From Candidatus Nitrosotalea okcheonensis (GTDB taxonomy: Archaea; Thermoproteota; Nitrososphaeria; Nitrososphaerales; Nitrosopumilaceae), in assembly GCF_900177045.1 (NCBI RefSeq), contig NZ_LT841358.1:1141396-1205395 (forward strand): a DNA stretch of 64,000 bases, written 5' to 3'. The notes under the pieces were generated by a model. It had not been told where the DNA came from. It saw only the letters and a list, made by a program, of their open reading frames with translations, and ran no database searches. Every line of letters begins with the position of its first letter. Position 1 is the stretch's first letter. A program made the position numbers and the translations under genes. This document shows, piece after piece, positions 54,536 to 63,219 of the stretch.

Positions 54536-55399
54536 TTATGACTTGTAGTTTTTAATCAACAATTCAGTGTGCCCGGTTCTCTTTTGTGACACAGAATTGA
54601 TGAATCTATTTGCGTTTATCTCTATTATTCCATCTGAGAATTCGTCAAAGAGTTCAATTATTTCGTCAGATCTGGAATTTGACAGCAATACCTTAACGCC
54701 TTTTCTATCAAGTGCCTTGAACTTGGCATAAAGCCTCTCTTGGTCACTGAAATCAAAGTCACTATTAGTGTAGCTTGTAAAGCTGGCAGTAGTACTGACC
54801 GGTTGGTACGGAGGATCAAGATAAACAAAATCTTCATGTCCTACTCCTTTTAGTGCATCTTCAAAATCTTGACATTTGATTGAGATGTCTTTTGATTGCA
54901 ATACCCTACTAACTTCAAAGAGGTTTTCCTTGTTCACAATATTTGGGTTTACGTATCTTCCAACAGGAACATTAAACTTTCCTTTGCTGTTCACTCGGTA
55001 CAATCCGTTAAAGCATGTCTTGTTAAGAAATATCAATCGTGAAACTTTATCAATTTCATTTTTTGGATTGGCTTCTCGCACCTTGTAATAATATGAGCTT
55101 TGATTTTTAGAATAGTTTGCAGCATGATTTTCTAATGACAAAACAAGTTCCTTTACTTTATCCCTGATTGTAACATATGACAACGCCAGATCAGAGTTGA
55201 GGTCAGAGATGAACCACTTTGCTTTCTTTTCTTTAGATACAAGTGAGAAAAAGACTGCGCCACCACCTAGAAATGGTTCAAAATATCTCTCAAATTTGCT
55301 AGGAATATGACTTGTAATGACAGGTAAAAGCTGCCTCTTGCCTCCTGCCCACTTGACAAATGGTTTCGGATCTGAAATTAGTTGATATTCTTGTTTCAA
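54536..55399 (-). CDS. DNA adenine methyltransferase, Dam/DpnM type
   Basis: 287 residues, alpha-class: SAM motif FVKWAGGKRQLL, FEPFLGGGAVFF, DSxL-type middle (FISDLNSD), catalytic YLDPPYQPV. The family usually methylates the A in GATC. No restriction enzyme is visible beside it, only the AbiTii-like gene. It ends 139 bases from amoA. Confidence 0.88.
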   Translation of the reverse strand: MKQEYQLISDPKPFVKWAGGKRQLLPVITSHIPSKFERYFEPFLGGGAVFFSLVSKEKKAKWFISDLNSDLALSYVTIRDKVKELVLSLENHAANYSKNQSSYYYKVREANPKNEIDKVSRLIFLNKTCFNGLYRVNSKGKFNVPVGRYVNPNIVNKENLFEVSRVLQSKDISIKCQDFEDALKGVGHEDFVYLDPPYQPVSTTASFTSYTNSDFDFSDQERLYAKFKALDRKGVKVLLSNSRSDEIIELFDEFSDGIIEINANRFINSVSQKRTGHTELLIKNYKS

Positions 55400-55538
55400 C
55401 AGAGATTAGTTTCAAAATCTTATTTTGTGACATGAGGTTAGAAAAGATCACACGTTGTGTAACTTTTTTTAATCTAAAATAAAGTTCAAGATAGCTTGAT
55501 AGCCAATCCAATAATAAAAGTAAAAGGAGAAGGGGAGT

Positions 55539-56189
55539 TTAATCCCATTTGGACCAAGCTGCCATCCACCTGTAAGTCCATGTTGTGAGTTTAGTTCCTA
55601 ATGCAGTCATTGTTACTGTCAAAACTGCACCAGCTCCTGCACCCAACGCAACGGGACTATCATAGAACTTTCCTACTTGGGGTTCTATTGGTGTCATGTA
55701 TGGAGGCAATGTGGTTCTCGGGTATTTGAAAGCCATCTCAAGAGGATCATCTATTGTGATTAGATTGATCATGTTGAACAACGACATGGACATGCCACAA
55801 AGTACACCACCGATTAGGATCAAAGAGTGTTTGTTTCTCTTTGTTGCCCAATATGCCAAATCCATCAATATTGCTGATGGAATCCACATTGGCACAACGA
55901 TGAAGCTGTATGGATATCCTAAGGAAAACCACGCACCTTTTGCAATCCATGTATACACTGTCATAATGAGTGCATAGTATGTTGCGGTTCCTGGCACGCC
56001 AGTGAACGTAAGGTAATATGCTGCACCGACTGCGAGCATCAATGATTGTGATAGTGTAAATATCACATAAGATGTCCATGCCCAATCAGTGTAGAATATG
56101 TAGTCTCCTGCGTTGATTGTCAACAAGGTTGAGTTGACTGCTACCACTACTATGAATAAGTAGTGAGTACATCGTCTTAGCCAGACCAT
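55539..56189 (-). CDS. amoA: Ammonia monooxygenase subunit A
   Basis: 216 residues, full-length archaeal AmoA: begins MVWLRRCTHYLFIVVVAVNS, ends YRWMAAWSKWD; TIEPQVGKFYDSPVALGAG-type block near the end (with MTPIEPQVGKFYDS). About six membrane helices. Membrane part of the copper enzyme that oxidises ammonia to hydroxylamine. Own TATA box, leaderless. Confidence 0.98.
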   Translation of the reverse strand: MVWLRRCTHYLFIVVVAVNSTLLTINAGDYIFYTDWAWTSYVIFTLSQSLMLAVGAAYYLTFTGVPGTATYYALIMTVYTWIAKGAWFSLGYPYSFIVVPMWIPSAILMDLAYWATKRNKHSLILIGGVLCGMSMSLFNMINLITIDDPLEMAFKYPRTTLPPYMTPIEPQVGKFYDSPVALGAGAGAVLTVTMTALGTKLTTWTYRWMAAWSKWD

Positions 56190-56212
56190 TGAATTGTATG
56201 CAGGAAGTGATG

Positions 56213-56220
56213 TATATAAA
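56213..56220 (-). promoter_or_regulatory. TATA box of amoA
   Basis: TTTATATA (minus strand), centred 27-28 bases before the amoA ATG at 56189. The gene therefore starts its own leaderless mRNA. Confidence 0.7.
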
Positions 56221-56320
56221 ATTTTATGAGATACGAGATCAGCAGAGAATAACCCCCAAGTTGAAAATAGATAGCTCTATTGAAAAATAATAAAAGAAAA
56301 GAAGATGAAAAGGAATTTTC

Positions 56321-56683
56321 CTATCCGAAGAAGACAGAGTCAGTCACAATTGTTGCGATAGCAATTGCTGCGATCACACCAGCGATGAGACCGTTGTATG
56401 TCTTCGCTTTAGAAGTACCCTCGGTCACTACTTTGACACAAAACAAGTACCCTATAGCTTCTATGATTGTAAGTACAGTTAACGCAAAGTGTGCGCTTGG
56501 CGGTGGATATGCCCATGGATAATATATGCATGCAACGGCAACTCCTCCCCATGTTCCTGCCCAGAGTGCAACGAATGCACCAGTGATGAGTCCAACCATG
56601 TCTTCGACACGTCTGCCAATCATCTTACTGACGTCGGAACTGGAAGCTCCGCCACCTGTACCGAATCCTTTTGGTAAGGTCAT
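56321..56683 (-). CDS. amoX: AmoX, archaeal AMO-associated membrane protein
   Basis: 120 residues, 3 membrane helices (VGLITGAFVALWAGTWGGVA; HFALTVLTIIEAIGYLF; LIAGVIAAIAIATIVTDSVF). Always next to amoA in archaeal ammonia oxidisers and found in the purified archaeal complex. Exact role unknown. Confidence 0.93.
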   Translation of the reverse strand: MTLPKGFGTGGGASSSDVSKMIGRRVEDMVGLITGAFVALWAGTWGGVAVACIYYPWAYPPPSAHFALTVLTIIEAIGYLFCVKVVTEGTSKAKTYNGLIAGVIAAIAIATIVTDSVFFG

Positions 56684-56706
56684 TTGGATTTATTGACAGG
56701 TGTATG

Positions 56707-56714
56707 CTTTTAAG
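56707..56714 (-). promoter_or_regulatory. TATA box of amoX
   Basis: CTTAAAAG (minus strand), centred about 27-28 bases before the amoX ATG at 56683. Confidence 0.55.
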
Positions 56715-56787
56715 TCTTTTCCCAAGATGAGGTATAACTTGTGTTAAGTTGATCGGAGAAAAATAAGAAAAGAGCGCTTGTGCGCGT

Positions 56788-57351
56788 TTATGGGATTGAT
56801 CTACTGTACAATTTGCCTTCAAGGGCCATCTTGTACATTTCTGCAACATATGGGTTCTCACCTGGTGTTTCTGCTCCAAGTTCGACAAGTCGTGCATATA
56901 CTCTTACTACATAGGCAAGTGCGCCCATGAAAGCAACGACGACACCCATGTTAAACATCCAGTGGTTTGGAACTGCGAAGATCTCCTCTACATACCAGAA
57001 GTGCCACATCTCATTGACACCTATTGTGAACATGGTTGCCAAGTAACCAAGGATGGTCATCTTGAGACCGGTGTTCATTGAGTTGTTTGGACCTCTCAGA
57101 ATTGGTACCTTTCTGTCATAGACAGCTACCATTCCCCATCCTAATGGAAGAGCAATGAAGTGGCTGTATAACCACCAGTGTGCTGGTGTAAAGGCACTAT
57201 CTCTGATTGATGTCTGGTGTAAAGATCCGTCTACGAAGTTGTCGACCTCTACTGATGCAGCGATCGATCCCAATGCGATGATGATAAGCCAGATCTTCTT
57301 CAGTCTCTGGATTTCAACTTCTTTTGGAATCAGTGCCGGCATTTGTGCCAT
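56788..57351 (-). CDS. amoC: Ammonia monooxygenase subunit C
   Basis: 187 residues. RDSAFTPAHWWLYSHF carries Asp and two His of the copper site, equivalent to the CuC site of particulate methane monooxygenase; NEMWHFWYVEE and HWMFNMG follow. Six membrane helices. Transcribed away from amoB. Confidence 0.97.
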   Translation of the reverse strand: MAQMPALIPKEVEIQRLKKIWLIIIALGSIAASVEVDNFVDGSLHQTSIRDSAFTPAHWWLYSHFIALPLGWGMVAVYDRKVPILRGPNNSMNTGLKMTILGYLATMFTIGVNEMWHFWYVEEIFAVPNHWMFNMGVVVAFMGALAYVVRVYARLVELGAETPGENPYVAEMYKMALEGKLYSRSIP

Positions 57352-57373
57352 GGATGTTTGAATGGTTGACGGT

Positions 57374-57381
57374 TATTTAAA
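57374..57381 (-). promoter_or_regulatory. TATA box of amoC
   Basis: TTTAAATA (minus strand), centred 26-27 bases before the amoC ATG at 57351. Confidence 0.65.
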
Positions 57382-57563
57382 AGATGAGTTATAATTTTTA
57401 TAATTTTGTATAGAATTTTCACATTATTAAACTTGAAATCATAATAATAATAGTCAAAATAAACTTGTAATTACATAATAATACCGCATAAAAAATTATG
57501 TAACTCATGATTAACATGAATGTATAACACTTAGTTAATCACTAGTCGGATCTGATAGGGCAA

Positions 57564-57572
57564 AACATATAT
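57564..57572 (+). promoter_or_regulatory. TATA box of amoB
   Basis: ACATATATC, about 39 bases before ATG 57607; implies a leader of about 12 bases, unlike the other amo genes. The space 57382-57563 holds no other gene. Confidence 0.5.
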
Positions 57573-57606
57573 CGTTGTAGTTTCTCAGTTGGATTAGTTA
57601 AGCGAT

Positions 57607-58173
57607 ATGGTCGATAAGAAGTTTATTGTAGCTGCAATAGGTGTGATAGTAGCACTTGGAGCAGTTGGACCATCATTAGCACAAATGTTCCAACATGCTG
57701 AGGCCCATGGTGTCCAGGCACAGTTACAAAGTCGTTTCGTAAGAATAGATGGCGAGACATGGTCAAAACAATCTGTTCATACCGGAGAGACTTTGTCAGT
57801 ATCTGGCAAATTTGTAAGTCTTGTAAACAGAGACTTGCGAGGCTGGTACACCGTATATGGTGACTCATCCAACGCTGGTAACAGATGGGAAATTGTAGCA
57901 AGAGATCCACCTGGTAACGTAATCATAATACCAGCAAACTCGGTGATCCCATACAAGCTAACCATCAAGGCACTCGAACCAGGAGTATATCACATGCATA
58001 CGCAGCTTAACATAGCAAGCATCGGTCCAGGTCTAGGTCCAGGACAAACAGTCGTGGTAACAGGTGATCCAATCGTAAAACCAATCCCATACACAAACGT
58101 AGTCTATCAATCGATAGTAATTGGTGTTGGATACGTGATTACTTTCGCAACAAGACCTTGGCAAGTGATTTAA
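57607..58173 (+). CDS. amoB: Ammonia monooxygenase subunit B
   Basis: 188 residues, the short archaeal AmoB. Signal peptide ending near FQHAEA, then His at AEAHGVQAQ and the HxH pair in GVYHMHTQLN, the copper site ligands; a C-terminal membrane helix (VYQSIVIGVGYVITFA). Lacks the second cupredoxin domain of bacterial AmoB, as usual in archaea. Divergent from amoC, so the cluster reads amoA-amoX-amoC on one strand and amoB on the other. Confidence 0.97.
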   Translation: MVDKKFIVAAIGVIVALGAVGPSLAQMFQHAEAHGVQAQLQSRFVRIDGETWSKQSVHTGETLSVSGKFVSLVNRDLRGWYTVYGDSSNAGNRWEIVARDPPGNVIIIPANSVIPYKLTIKALEPGVYHMHTQLNIASIGPGLGPGQTVVVTGDPIVKPIPYTNVVYQSIVIGVGYVITFATRPWQVI

Positions 58174-58236
58174 AACAATCACCCCCTCTCTTTTCATTTT
58201 CTAGTTCTTCCAATTAGTCAAAACTATCTTTCTAGA

Positions 58237-58602
58237 TCAAAAGCGATGTCTAGTTTTATTAAATTCCAAAGTCCACTTTCTTACAAAGTAAACAGGAACT
58301 AGAACAGATATTGGCAGAAATATCACCATTCCAAATGGCCATGAAATGCTACTCTGAATTAGCCAATCTACAAAATAGATAATAACTTCAATGATTATTC
58401 CGTAGACTAGTTTTTGTATCCTATAAAATGCAATCAGTTGAGACACAAATATTGGCACAACAGCAAGTATCATCTGAGTTTTCATGAATTTGTTATCTTG
58501 ATCATTTTGTGTCATGCTACACAATCTGAGTTCAGTTACAATTTCTGGGTTTAGATTTGTTTCTTTAAACCAATTACTAGAGTAACGATCCAGTAGAACC
58601 AT
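58237..58602 (-). CDS. Hypothetical membrane protein
   Basis: 121 residues, about three membrane helices (ILAVVPIFVSQLIAFYRIQK; LVYGIIIEVIIYFVDWLI; GMVIFLPISVLVPVYFV) between charged ends. Convergent with amoB. Unknown. Confidence 0.6.
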   Translation of the reverse strand: MVLLDRYSSNWFKETNLNPEIVTELRLCSMTQNDQDNKFMKTQMILAVVPIFVSQLIAFYRIQKLVYGIIIEVIIYFVDWLIQSSISWPFGMVIFLPISVLVPVYFVRKWTLEFNKTRHRF

Positions 58603-58740
58603 GATACTTTTTTTATTACAAATTTGACAAGGTTTTCAACTTTATTCTATTTTGTATCCAATTGATTTCTCTTGTTTATCATTTTTTGATACATCATCCC
58701 TTGAACCATATTATTAGATGTAATACCTGTAAATGTAAAG

Positions 58741-59427
58741 CTAATACTCTATCCTAAAATCATCAAAAAATGCACCGGTGTCTTTCTTGGTCCACATTCC
58801 AACCTCTCCAGACTGATAGTTGTGATCATTTGCCCGTATCAGAAGCTGACCATCAAGAAATGCAGCTATTCCTTGCGAAGAAACCAATGCCTTCATCGTA
58901 TGCCACTCACCAGGAGCAATAGTGACTTGCTTATCATAATTACATATTAGAAAATCAGGTGTATTTTTGCATAAAGAGAGCCTGTTTTGTGCAGAGTCAG
59001 CCATTAATACAAAATAGTGTTTAGAGTCAATAAATCTAAGAACCATGCCTGCAGACTTGGCATTCTCACCAGATACAATTTTGAATTCCATTGTAACATT
59101 TTCCGCGTCTACAGAGGGCGAATCAGGAATTAATTGTAGGTGATATTCATTAGTATCATTGATCGGTAATTTTTCTAATACATTTGGTTTTGATATTGCA
59201 CTAGGTTCAGATTTTATTATCCAAGAAGTTTGTTGATCTGTTGATAACTCAGCAAACCCCTGAGGGACAGTCCCATTTTGATACGAGTCAAAGTTCCACA
59301 TCTTAACATTATGGTACCCAGAGTTTATTTGGGCATTATAATACGCAAATGATATTCCAATTATGGTGATAACTGCAAATATAACAAGACGTTTCTTCTT
59401 ATTGGATTTCGGTTTTTGTGATGACAA
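58741..59427 (-). CDS. Membrane-anchored LamG-like protein
   Basis: 228 residues. Cytoplasmic basic N-terminus (SNKKKRL), one membrane helix (VIFAVITIIGISFAYY), then a jelly-roll domain (VTMEFKIVSG, GMVLRFIDSKHYFVLM, GEWHTMKALV, GEVGMWTKKDTGAFFDDF) as in concanavalin-like/DUF1080 proteins that bind glycans. Ligand unknown. Confidence 0.75.
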   Translation of the reverse strand: MSSQKPKSNKKKRLVIFAVITIIGISFAYYNAQINSGYHNVKMWNFDSYQNGTVPQGFAELSTDQQTSWIIKSEPSAISKPNVLEKLPINDTNEYHLQLIPDSPSVDAENVTMEFKIVSGENAKSAGMVLRFIDSKHYFVLMADSAQNRLSLCKNTPDFLICNYDKQVTIAPGEWHTMKALVSSQGIAAFLDGQLLIRANDHNYQSGEVGMWTKKDTGAFFDDFRIEY

Positions 59428-59509
59428 GAATATCTACAGGTAGTGTGCTATTTGTGATTGATATAAAGATACCATTAGATAAAACTGAAATATTAAGAAA
59501 ATAAAACTA

Positions 59510-59713
59510 TCATTTCTTTTCGCGTTTTCTTGGTTTGTTCTTGCTTTTCCACTTGTCAAATCCCCAACGTGTGGCTCCAAACGTACCAAGTGTAAAGAAA
59601 AATCCACCCACCAATAAAAAGATGAAATGATGATCAACCAAATACCAAAAAGCAAATCCTATAACTGCGCTAACAAATTCTAATGCAACAAAGACTAGCC
59701 ATTTATCAGTCAT
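59510..59713 (-). CDS. Small two-helix membrane protein
   Basis: 67 residues from ATG 59713; TTG 59719 adds two. Helices LVFVALEFVSAVIGFAFWYL and HFIFLLVGGFFFTLGTFGA, basic tail. Unknown. Confidence 0.55.
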   Translation of the reverse strand: MTDKWLVFVALEFVSAVIGFAFWYLVDHHFIFLLVGGFFFTLGTFGATRWGFDKWKSKNKPRKREKK

Positions 59714-59955
59714 TAACAAAGTTTGGTAAATTCACACATTATTTACAGTTTCTTAATTTGTGCCTTGTCGACTAACTCATTTCAACTCGCGATTTTGGAA
59801 TGAATGTGCTTGAAAGAATATCAATGAAAGTAGATCAGAGTGATCTTTGAAGAATACAAATTTCACTAGTCAACAAACCATCAATTGGAAAAAATCAATT
59901 ACAATCAACAGTTACTAGTTGTACAAAAGATAAAAATGAAAAAGATGGGAATGTT

Positions 59956-61461
59956 TTACTCTGCAAATCCAGAGTATGCTCTTTCGCCTACTTGAGATAT
60001 GTCCAATCCTATTTCTTCTTCTTTTGGTGTGACTCTAACACCACCTGGCCAAATTGCATCTTGGATTCTCCAGATGATGTAAGTTAGGCCAAATGACCAA
60101 GCTGCACCAAATCCTGCACCCATGCTGTTAATTACAAACTGCATTGGATTTCCAAAGAAGAGACCGTTATGTGCATATGGATTGATTCTGACTTCACTGA
60201 ATGCACCTGTTAGTAATGCACCTACAACACCGCCCATTCCGTGTACACCCCAAGTATCCAAGGCATCATCTATTCTTGCCCTGTTCTTGATTAATACACA
60301 GTAGAAGCATACTGTTGCACATGCAAATCCTACTATTATTGATGCCCATGTTCCAATGAAACCAGAGGCTGGTGTAATTGCTACAAGTCCAGCAACAGCT
60401 CCATTAACTGCACCGATGGCGCTAGTCTTTCCTGTGTGTGCCCAGCTTAAGAACATCCACCATATTGCCGCAACCGCAGTTGCGATGTTGGTATTCTGGA
60501 ATGCTTGTGTTTCAAGGAAACCAGCAAATCCTGCACTACCAGGGTTGAAACCAAACCATCCGAACCAAAGTAATGATGCACCCAAAATTATAAGCGGAAT
60601 TGAGTGTGGTTCAAATGGTGCCTTTCCATATCCTATTCTTCGTCCCAAGAACATTGCGGTAGCTAAACCAGCAAATCCTGAGGTGATGTGAATGACGGTT
60701 CCTCCTGCAAAGTCTTCTGCACCCATCTTGGCTAGCCAGCCAAGTGAGGTACCCTGACTTCCAAGAGACCAGTTAGCATGTCCTGCAACATCATAGATGA
60801 AAGTGGTCCATAATACGATGTGTATCAGGAATGCACTCATCTTTACTCTATCAGCATAACCAGCAATGGCTAATGACGGAGTAATGGCAGCGAACATGAG
60901 CTGGAACATCACATAGGCCAGGTGAGGAATAGTTGGAGCATATACATCGGCTGGCGCATTGTGCGATACGTTATTCAAGCCTACCCAGTCAAGGTTTCCG
61001 ATAAATCCAACAGGATCAGCAGATGGACCAAACATTATCGAGTATCCAAAGATTACCCATTGAACACTGACAATTGCATAGACCATGAATGCTTGTAACA
61101 TCACGGTTAGAGAGTGCTTTCTTCTTGTAAGACCTCCATACAAGAATCCCACACCACCAGGAGTCATTATCATGACGAAGACTGCTGCTGCGTACATGAA
61201 GGTTGTATCTCCTGTGTCTATACAGGGGGCATTACTTCCACCGAATGTTCCGTTACCTGGTGGAGTCATCGGCATAGCACAGTGAATCTCGTGTGTTTTG
61301 TTAGGATCCGCTAGATTTCCTAACGGACCAAATTGAGCGTGTGCATCTTGTATTGCCGTGAATCCAGATAACCCGACTATTAAGCCTGCGAGCACAAAAA
61401 CTACCGGCCATTTGTGTTTTGTTACTATCTGCATTGGCGATTTAGAAATTGTCTCCAGCAT
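59956..61461 (-). CDS. amt: Ammonium transporter Amt
   Basis: 501 residues from ATG 61461. CTTTTATAG, centred about 28 bases upstream, supports that start; ATG 61497 would overlap the box. Signal-like N-terminus ending near DAHAQ. Then 11 helices of the Amt/Rh family. Pore His pair in FAGGTVIHITSGFAGLA and WGVHGMGGVVGALLTGAF; AmtB-like DWVG and AGYADRV segments. Takes up ammonium for AMO or assimilation. 1.8 kb from amoB. Confidence 0.94.
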   Translation of the reverse strand: MLETISKSPMQIVTKHKWPVVFVLAGLIVGLSGFTAIQDAHAQFGPLGNLADPNKTHEIHCAMPMTPPGNGTFGGSNAPCIDTGDTTFMYAAAVFVMIMTPGGVGFLYGGLTRRKHSLTVMLQAFMVYAIVSVQWVIFGYSIMFGPSADPVGFIGNLDWVGLNNVSHNAPADVYAPTIPHLAYVMFQLMFAAITPSLAIAGYADRVKMSAFLIHIVLWTTFIYDVAGHANWSLGSQGTSLGWLAKMGAEDFAGGTVIHITSGFAGLATAMFLGRRIGYGKAPFEPHSIPLIILGASLLWFGWFGFNPGSAGFAGFLETQAFQNTNIATAVAAIWWMFLSWAHTGKTSAIGAVNGAVAGLVAITPASGFIGTWASIIVGFACATVCFYCVLIKNRARIDDALDTWGVHGMGGVVGALLTGAFSEVRINPYAHNGLFFGNPMQFVINSMGAGFGAAWSFGLTYIIWRIQDAIWPGGVRVTPKEEEIGLDISQVGERAYSGFAE

Positions 61462-61593
61462 CTTTCGATAGAGATGTTTCGCATCTATAAAAGGCATTTT
61501 ATCCTAAAATTGTTTTTTTATGATATTATGTCCAAAGAATATTAGTTCTGTAAAGATCTTAGTATCATAAAATTAGAAAAAATTCTAAATAAA

Positions 61594-61602
61594 ATTATTA
61601 TA
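61594..61602 (+). promoter_or_regulatory. TATA box of the 55-residue membrane protein gene
   Basis: ATTATTATAC-type box centred about 27 bases before ATG 61625: leaderless start. Confidence 0.5.
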
Positions 61603-61624
61603 CAACTTGTAGACTAGTGCACGC

Positions 61625-61792
61625 ATGACTGAAGCAGGAATAGAAATCTTCATTGCTACAGCAGTGACTCTTGCAATGACAATAGCAATTTACTTTGGTG
61701 AAAGAGCTCACAGGTACAATTTAGCAAAGAAAGGAAAAACTTGGGGAACCTATGGCTTCAAATATGAAGGTCAAGGTCACGAGCACGCCTAG
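61625..61792 (+). CDS. Small one-helix membrane protein, 55 residues
   Basis: One membrane helix (EIFIATAVTLAMTIAIYFGE), then a basic loop RAHRYNLAKKG and a tail ending GQGHEHA with HEH. ATG 61625 with its own TATA box. Divergent from amt. Size, topology and His tail fit small partners of membrane metalloenzymes; whether it is one of the extra subunits reported for archaeal AMO cannot be told from here. Confidence 0.65.
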   Translation: MTEAGIEIFIATAVTLAMTIAIYFGERAHRYNLAKKGKTWGTYGFKYEGQGHEHA

Positions 61793-61873
61793 AGTAAATC
61801 CCTTTACCACATTTTTGTAATTTTATTTTATTAGATAGATTGATTTATTCACAAAAGATGCTAAACAAATAAT

Positions 61874-62365
61874 ATGAGAGAAAATCTTGAAAAAGAAGAA
61901 TACATCATTTCATCCCTTCCTCAGATTTGGGGAATAGCGTTAGGATTATCAGGTTTCTTTCACAAAAATAAAGAGGGCATCCTTGTCCTTACAAACAAAA
62001 ATGTGATTTTTGTTCCGCGTTACATCTGGATCACCACAAAAGAAAAGGAACAATATTTTGCGGGTGACAAAGCAAGCATAGGAAAGATTGCAAACTACAA
62101 TGAATCAGATCTTGATGAGGATTTAATTGAGAATCCAAAATCTTGGATAATATCATTGGATTGTATAACAGATGTTAGAAGCATAACAACAAGAAAAGTA
62201 GATTTCTTGCGAATTACATTTACAGAAAAAGGGAAAGAAAAAAAATACGATTTTGGAATCACCAAAACAGTAACAAATTATCCATACAGACAGCCCCTTG
62301 TTTTTAGAAATTTGGACTGGAGTTTATGGATAGGTTTGATAGCATCAAAATTAAAAAAACCATAG
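61874..62365 (+). CDS. PH/GRAM-like hypothetical protein
   Basis: 163 residues. KEEYIISSLPQIWGIALGLS and EGILVLTNKNVIFVPRY resemble the opening of bacterial PH/GRAM domains, with a closing helix (WSLWIGLIASKLKK). Function unknown. Confidence 0.55.
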   Translation: MRENLEKEEYIISSLPQIWGIALGLSGFFHKNKEGILVLTNKNVIFVPRYIWITTKEKEQYFAGDKASIGKIANYNESDLDEDLIENPKSWIISLDCITDVRSITTRKVDFLRITFTEKGKEKKYDFGITKTVTNYPYRQPLVFRNLDWSLWIGLIASKLKKP

Positions 62366-62374
62366 GCCACAACA

Positions 62375-62845
62375 CTAGCAGTTTTCTTTAGAACCTAGTT
62401 TTTCTCTTGCCTGTAAAATAACAAGATCATCATCAACATCTTGTTTTTTTAGGAATTTTAAATCAGTTATCTTCTTTTTGAATTTGAATATTTCAAGTTC
62501 ATATGTTTTATTTTTAGGAGAATAGACTGCAAGCTGTAATGATGCAGAACCGATATATTCCTCCATAAATTGTTTGTAGTGATCAGAAATTTTCAGCGAT
62601 TTTAAAAAGACGTTTGTCTCCTGCAATATTCTAGATTGGCAACATAGTATGAACTCATAGTTAACATCACCTTCAAAGAACCTCATTTTGATCTCATCAT
62701 CTGGCCAATATTTTATCATCTGATTCCAGGCATTGACAAGTTTTCTTTTATTATCAAATATCAGGTATACGGTAGGCCGTACATCAAATACATGATATCC
62801 CAAACCTAGAAAATCTCCAAACCAGTTAATTTTAGAATTGATCAT
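62375..62845 (-). CDS. Hypothetical protein, 156 residues
   Basis: ATG 62845 chosen: CATTAAATAC lies about 30 bases upstream and the protein becomes soluble (MINSKINWFGDFLGLGYHVF). The longer form from 62947 adds a hydrophobic segment that looks untranslated. No family recognised. Confidence 0.5.
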   Translation of the reverse strand: MINSKINWFGDFLGLGYHVFDVRPTVYLIFDNKRKLVNAWNQMIKYWPDDEIKMRFFEGDVNYEFILCCQSRILQETNVFLKSLKISDHYKQFMEEYIGSASLQLAVYSPKNKTYELEIFKFKKKITDLKFLKKQDVDDDLVILQAREKLGSKENC

Positions 62846-62947
62846 GTTCAATTCCAAGCAGATATTGTATTTAATGATTAGACTACAAAAAGACGTTCCA
62901 ATAAGAAAAGTTAAGATGTTAAATAAGTTCAGGATACATGATATCAA

Positions 62948-63166
62948 ATGGGAAATAGAAAGCGAATAAGCGAAATAATGAAGATGAGTAAAGAAGAGTT
63001 ATACCAATACCTCAGACAAGAAGACAATACAATTCAATCAACAGATAAAATAGAAATGAAACCTTTTGAACATGGTATCAAAATTTTTTATTTCCATAAA
63101 GATTCTGAAAAACCCTACAAGACCAAGGTTTATCTAAATCCAGAAGAATCTGAATCCCTAAAATAA
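62948..63166 (+). CDS. Hypothetical 72-residue protein
   Basis: Basic, KRISEIMKMSKEELYQYLRQ then a beta part FEHGIKIFYFHKDSEKPYKT. No domain identified. Divergent from the previous gene. Confidence 0.45.
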   Translation: MGNRKRISEIMKMSKEELYQYLRQEDNTIQSTDKIEMKPFEHGIKIFYFHKDSEKPYKTKVYLNPEESESLK

Positions 63167-63219
63167 ACACAGATCATTCTAGATACTATTTATAAAATTA
63201 AAATGAAAAAAGTGTGTAA

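Noticed and set aside
57607-58173. Truncated amoB
   Set aside because: 188 residues is the normal length of archaeal AmoB; ligands and membrane helix are present.
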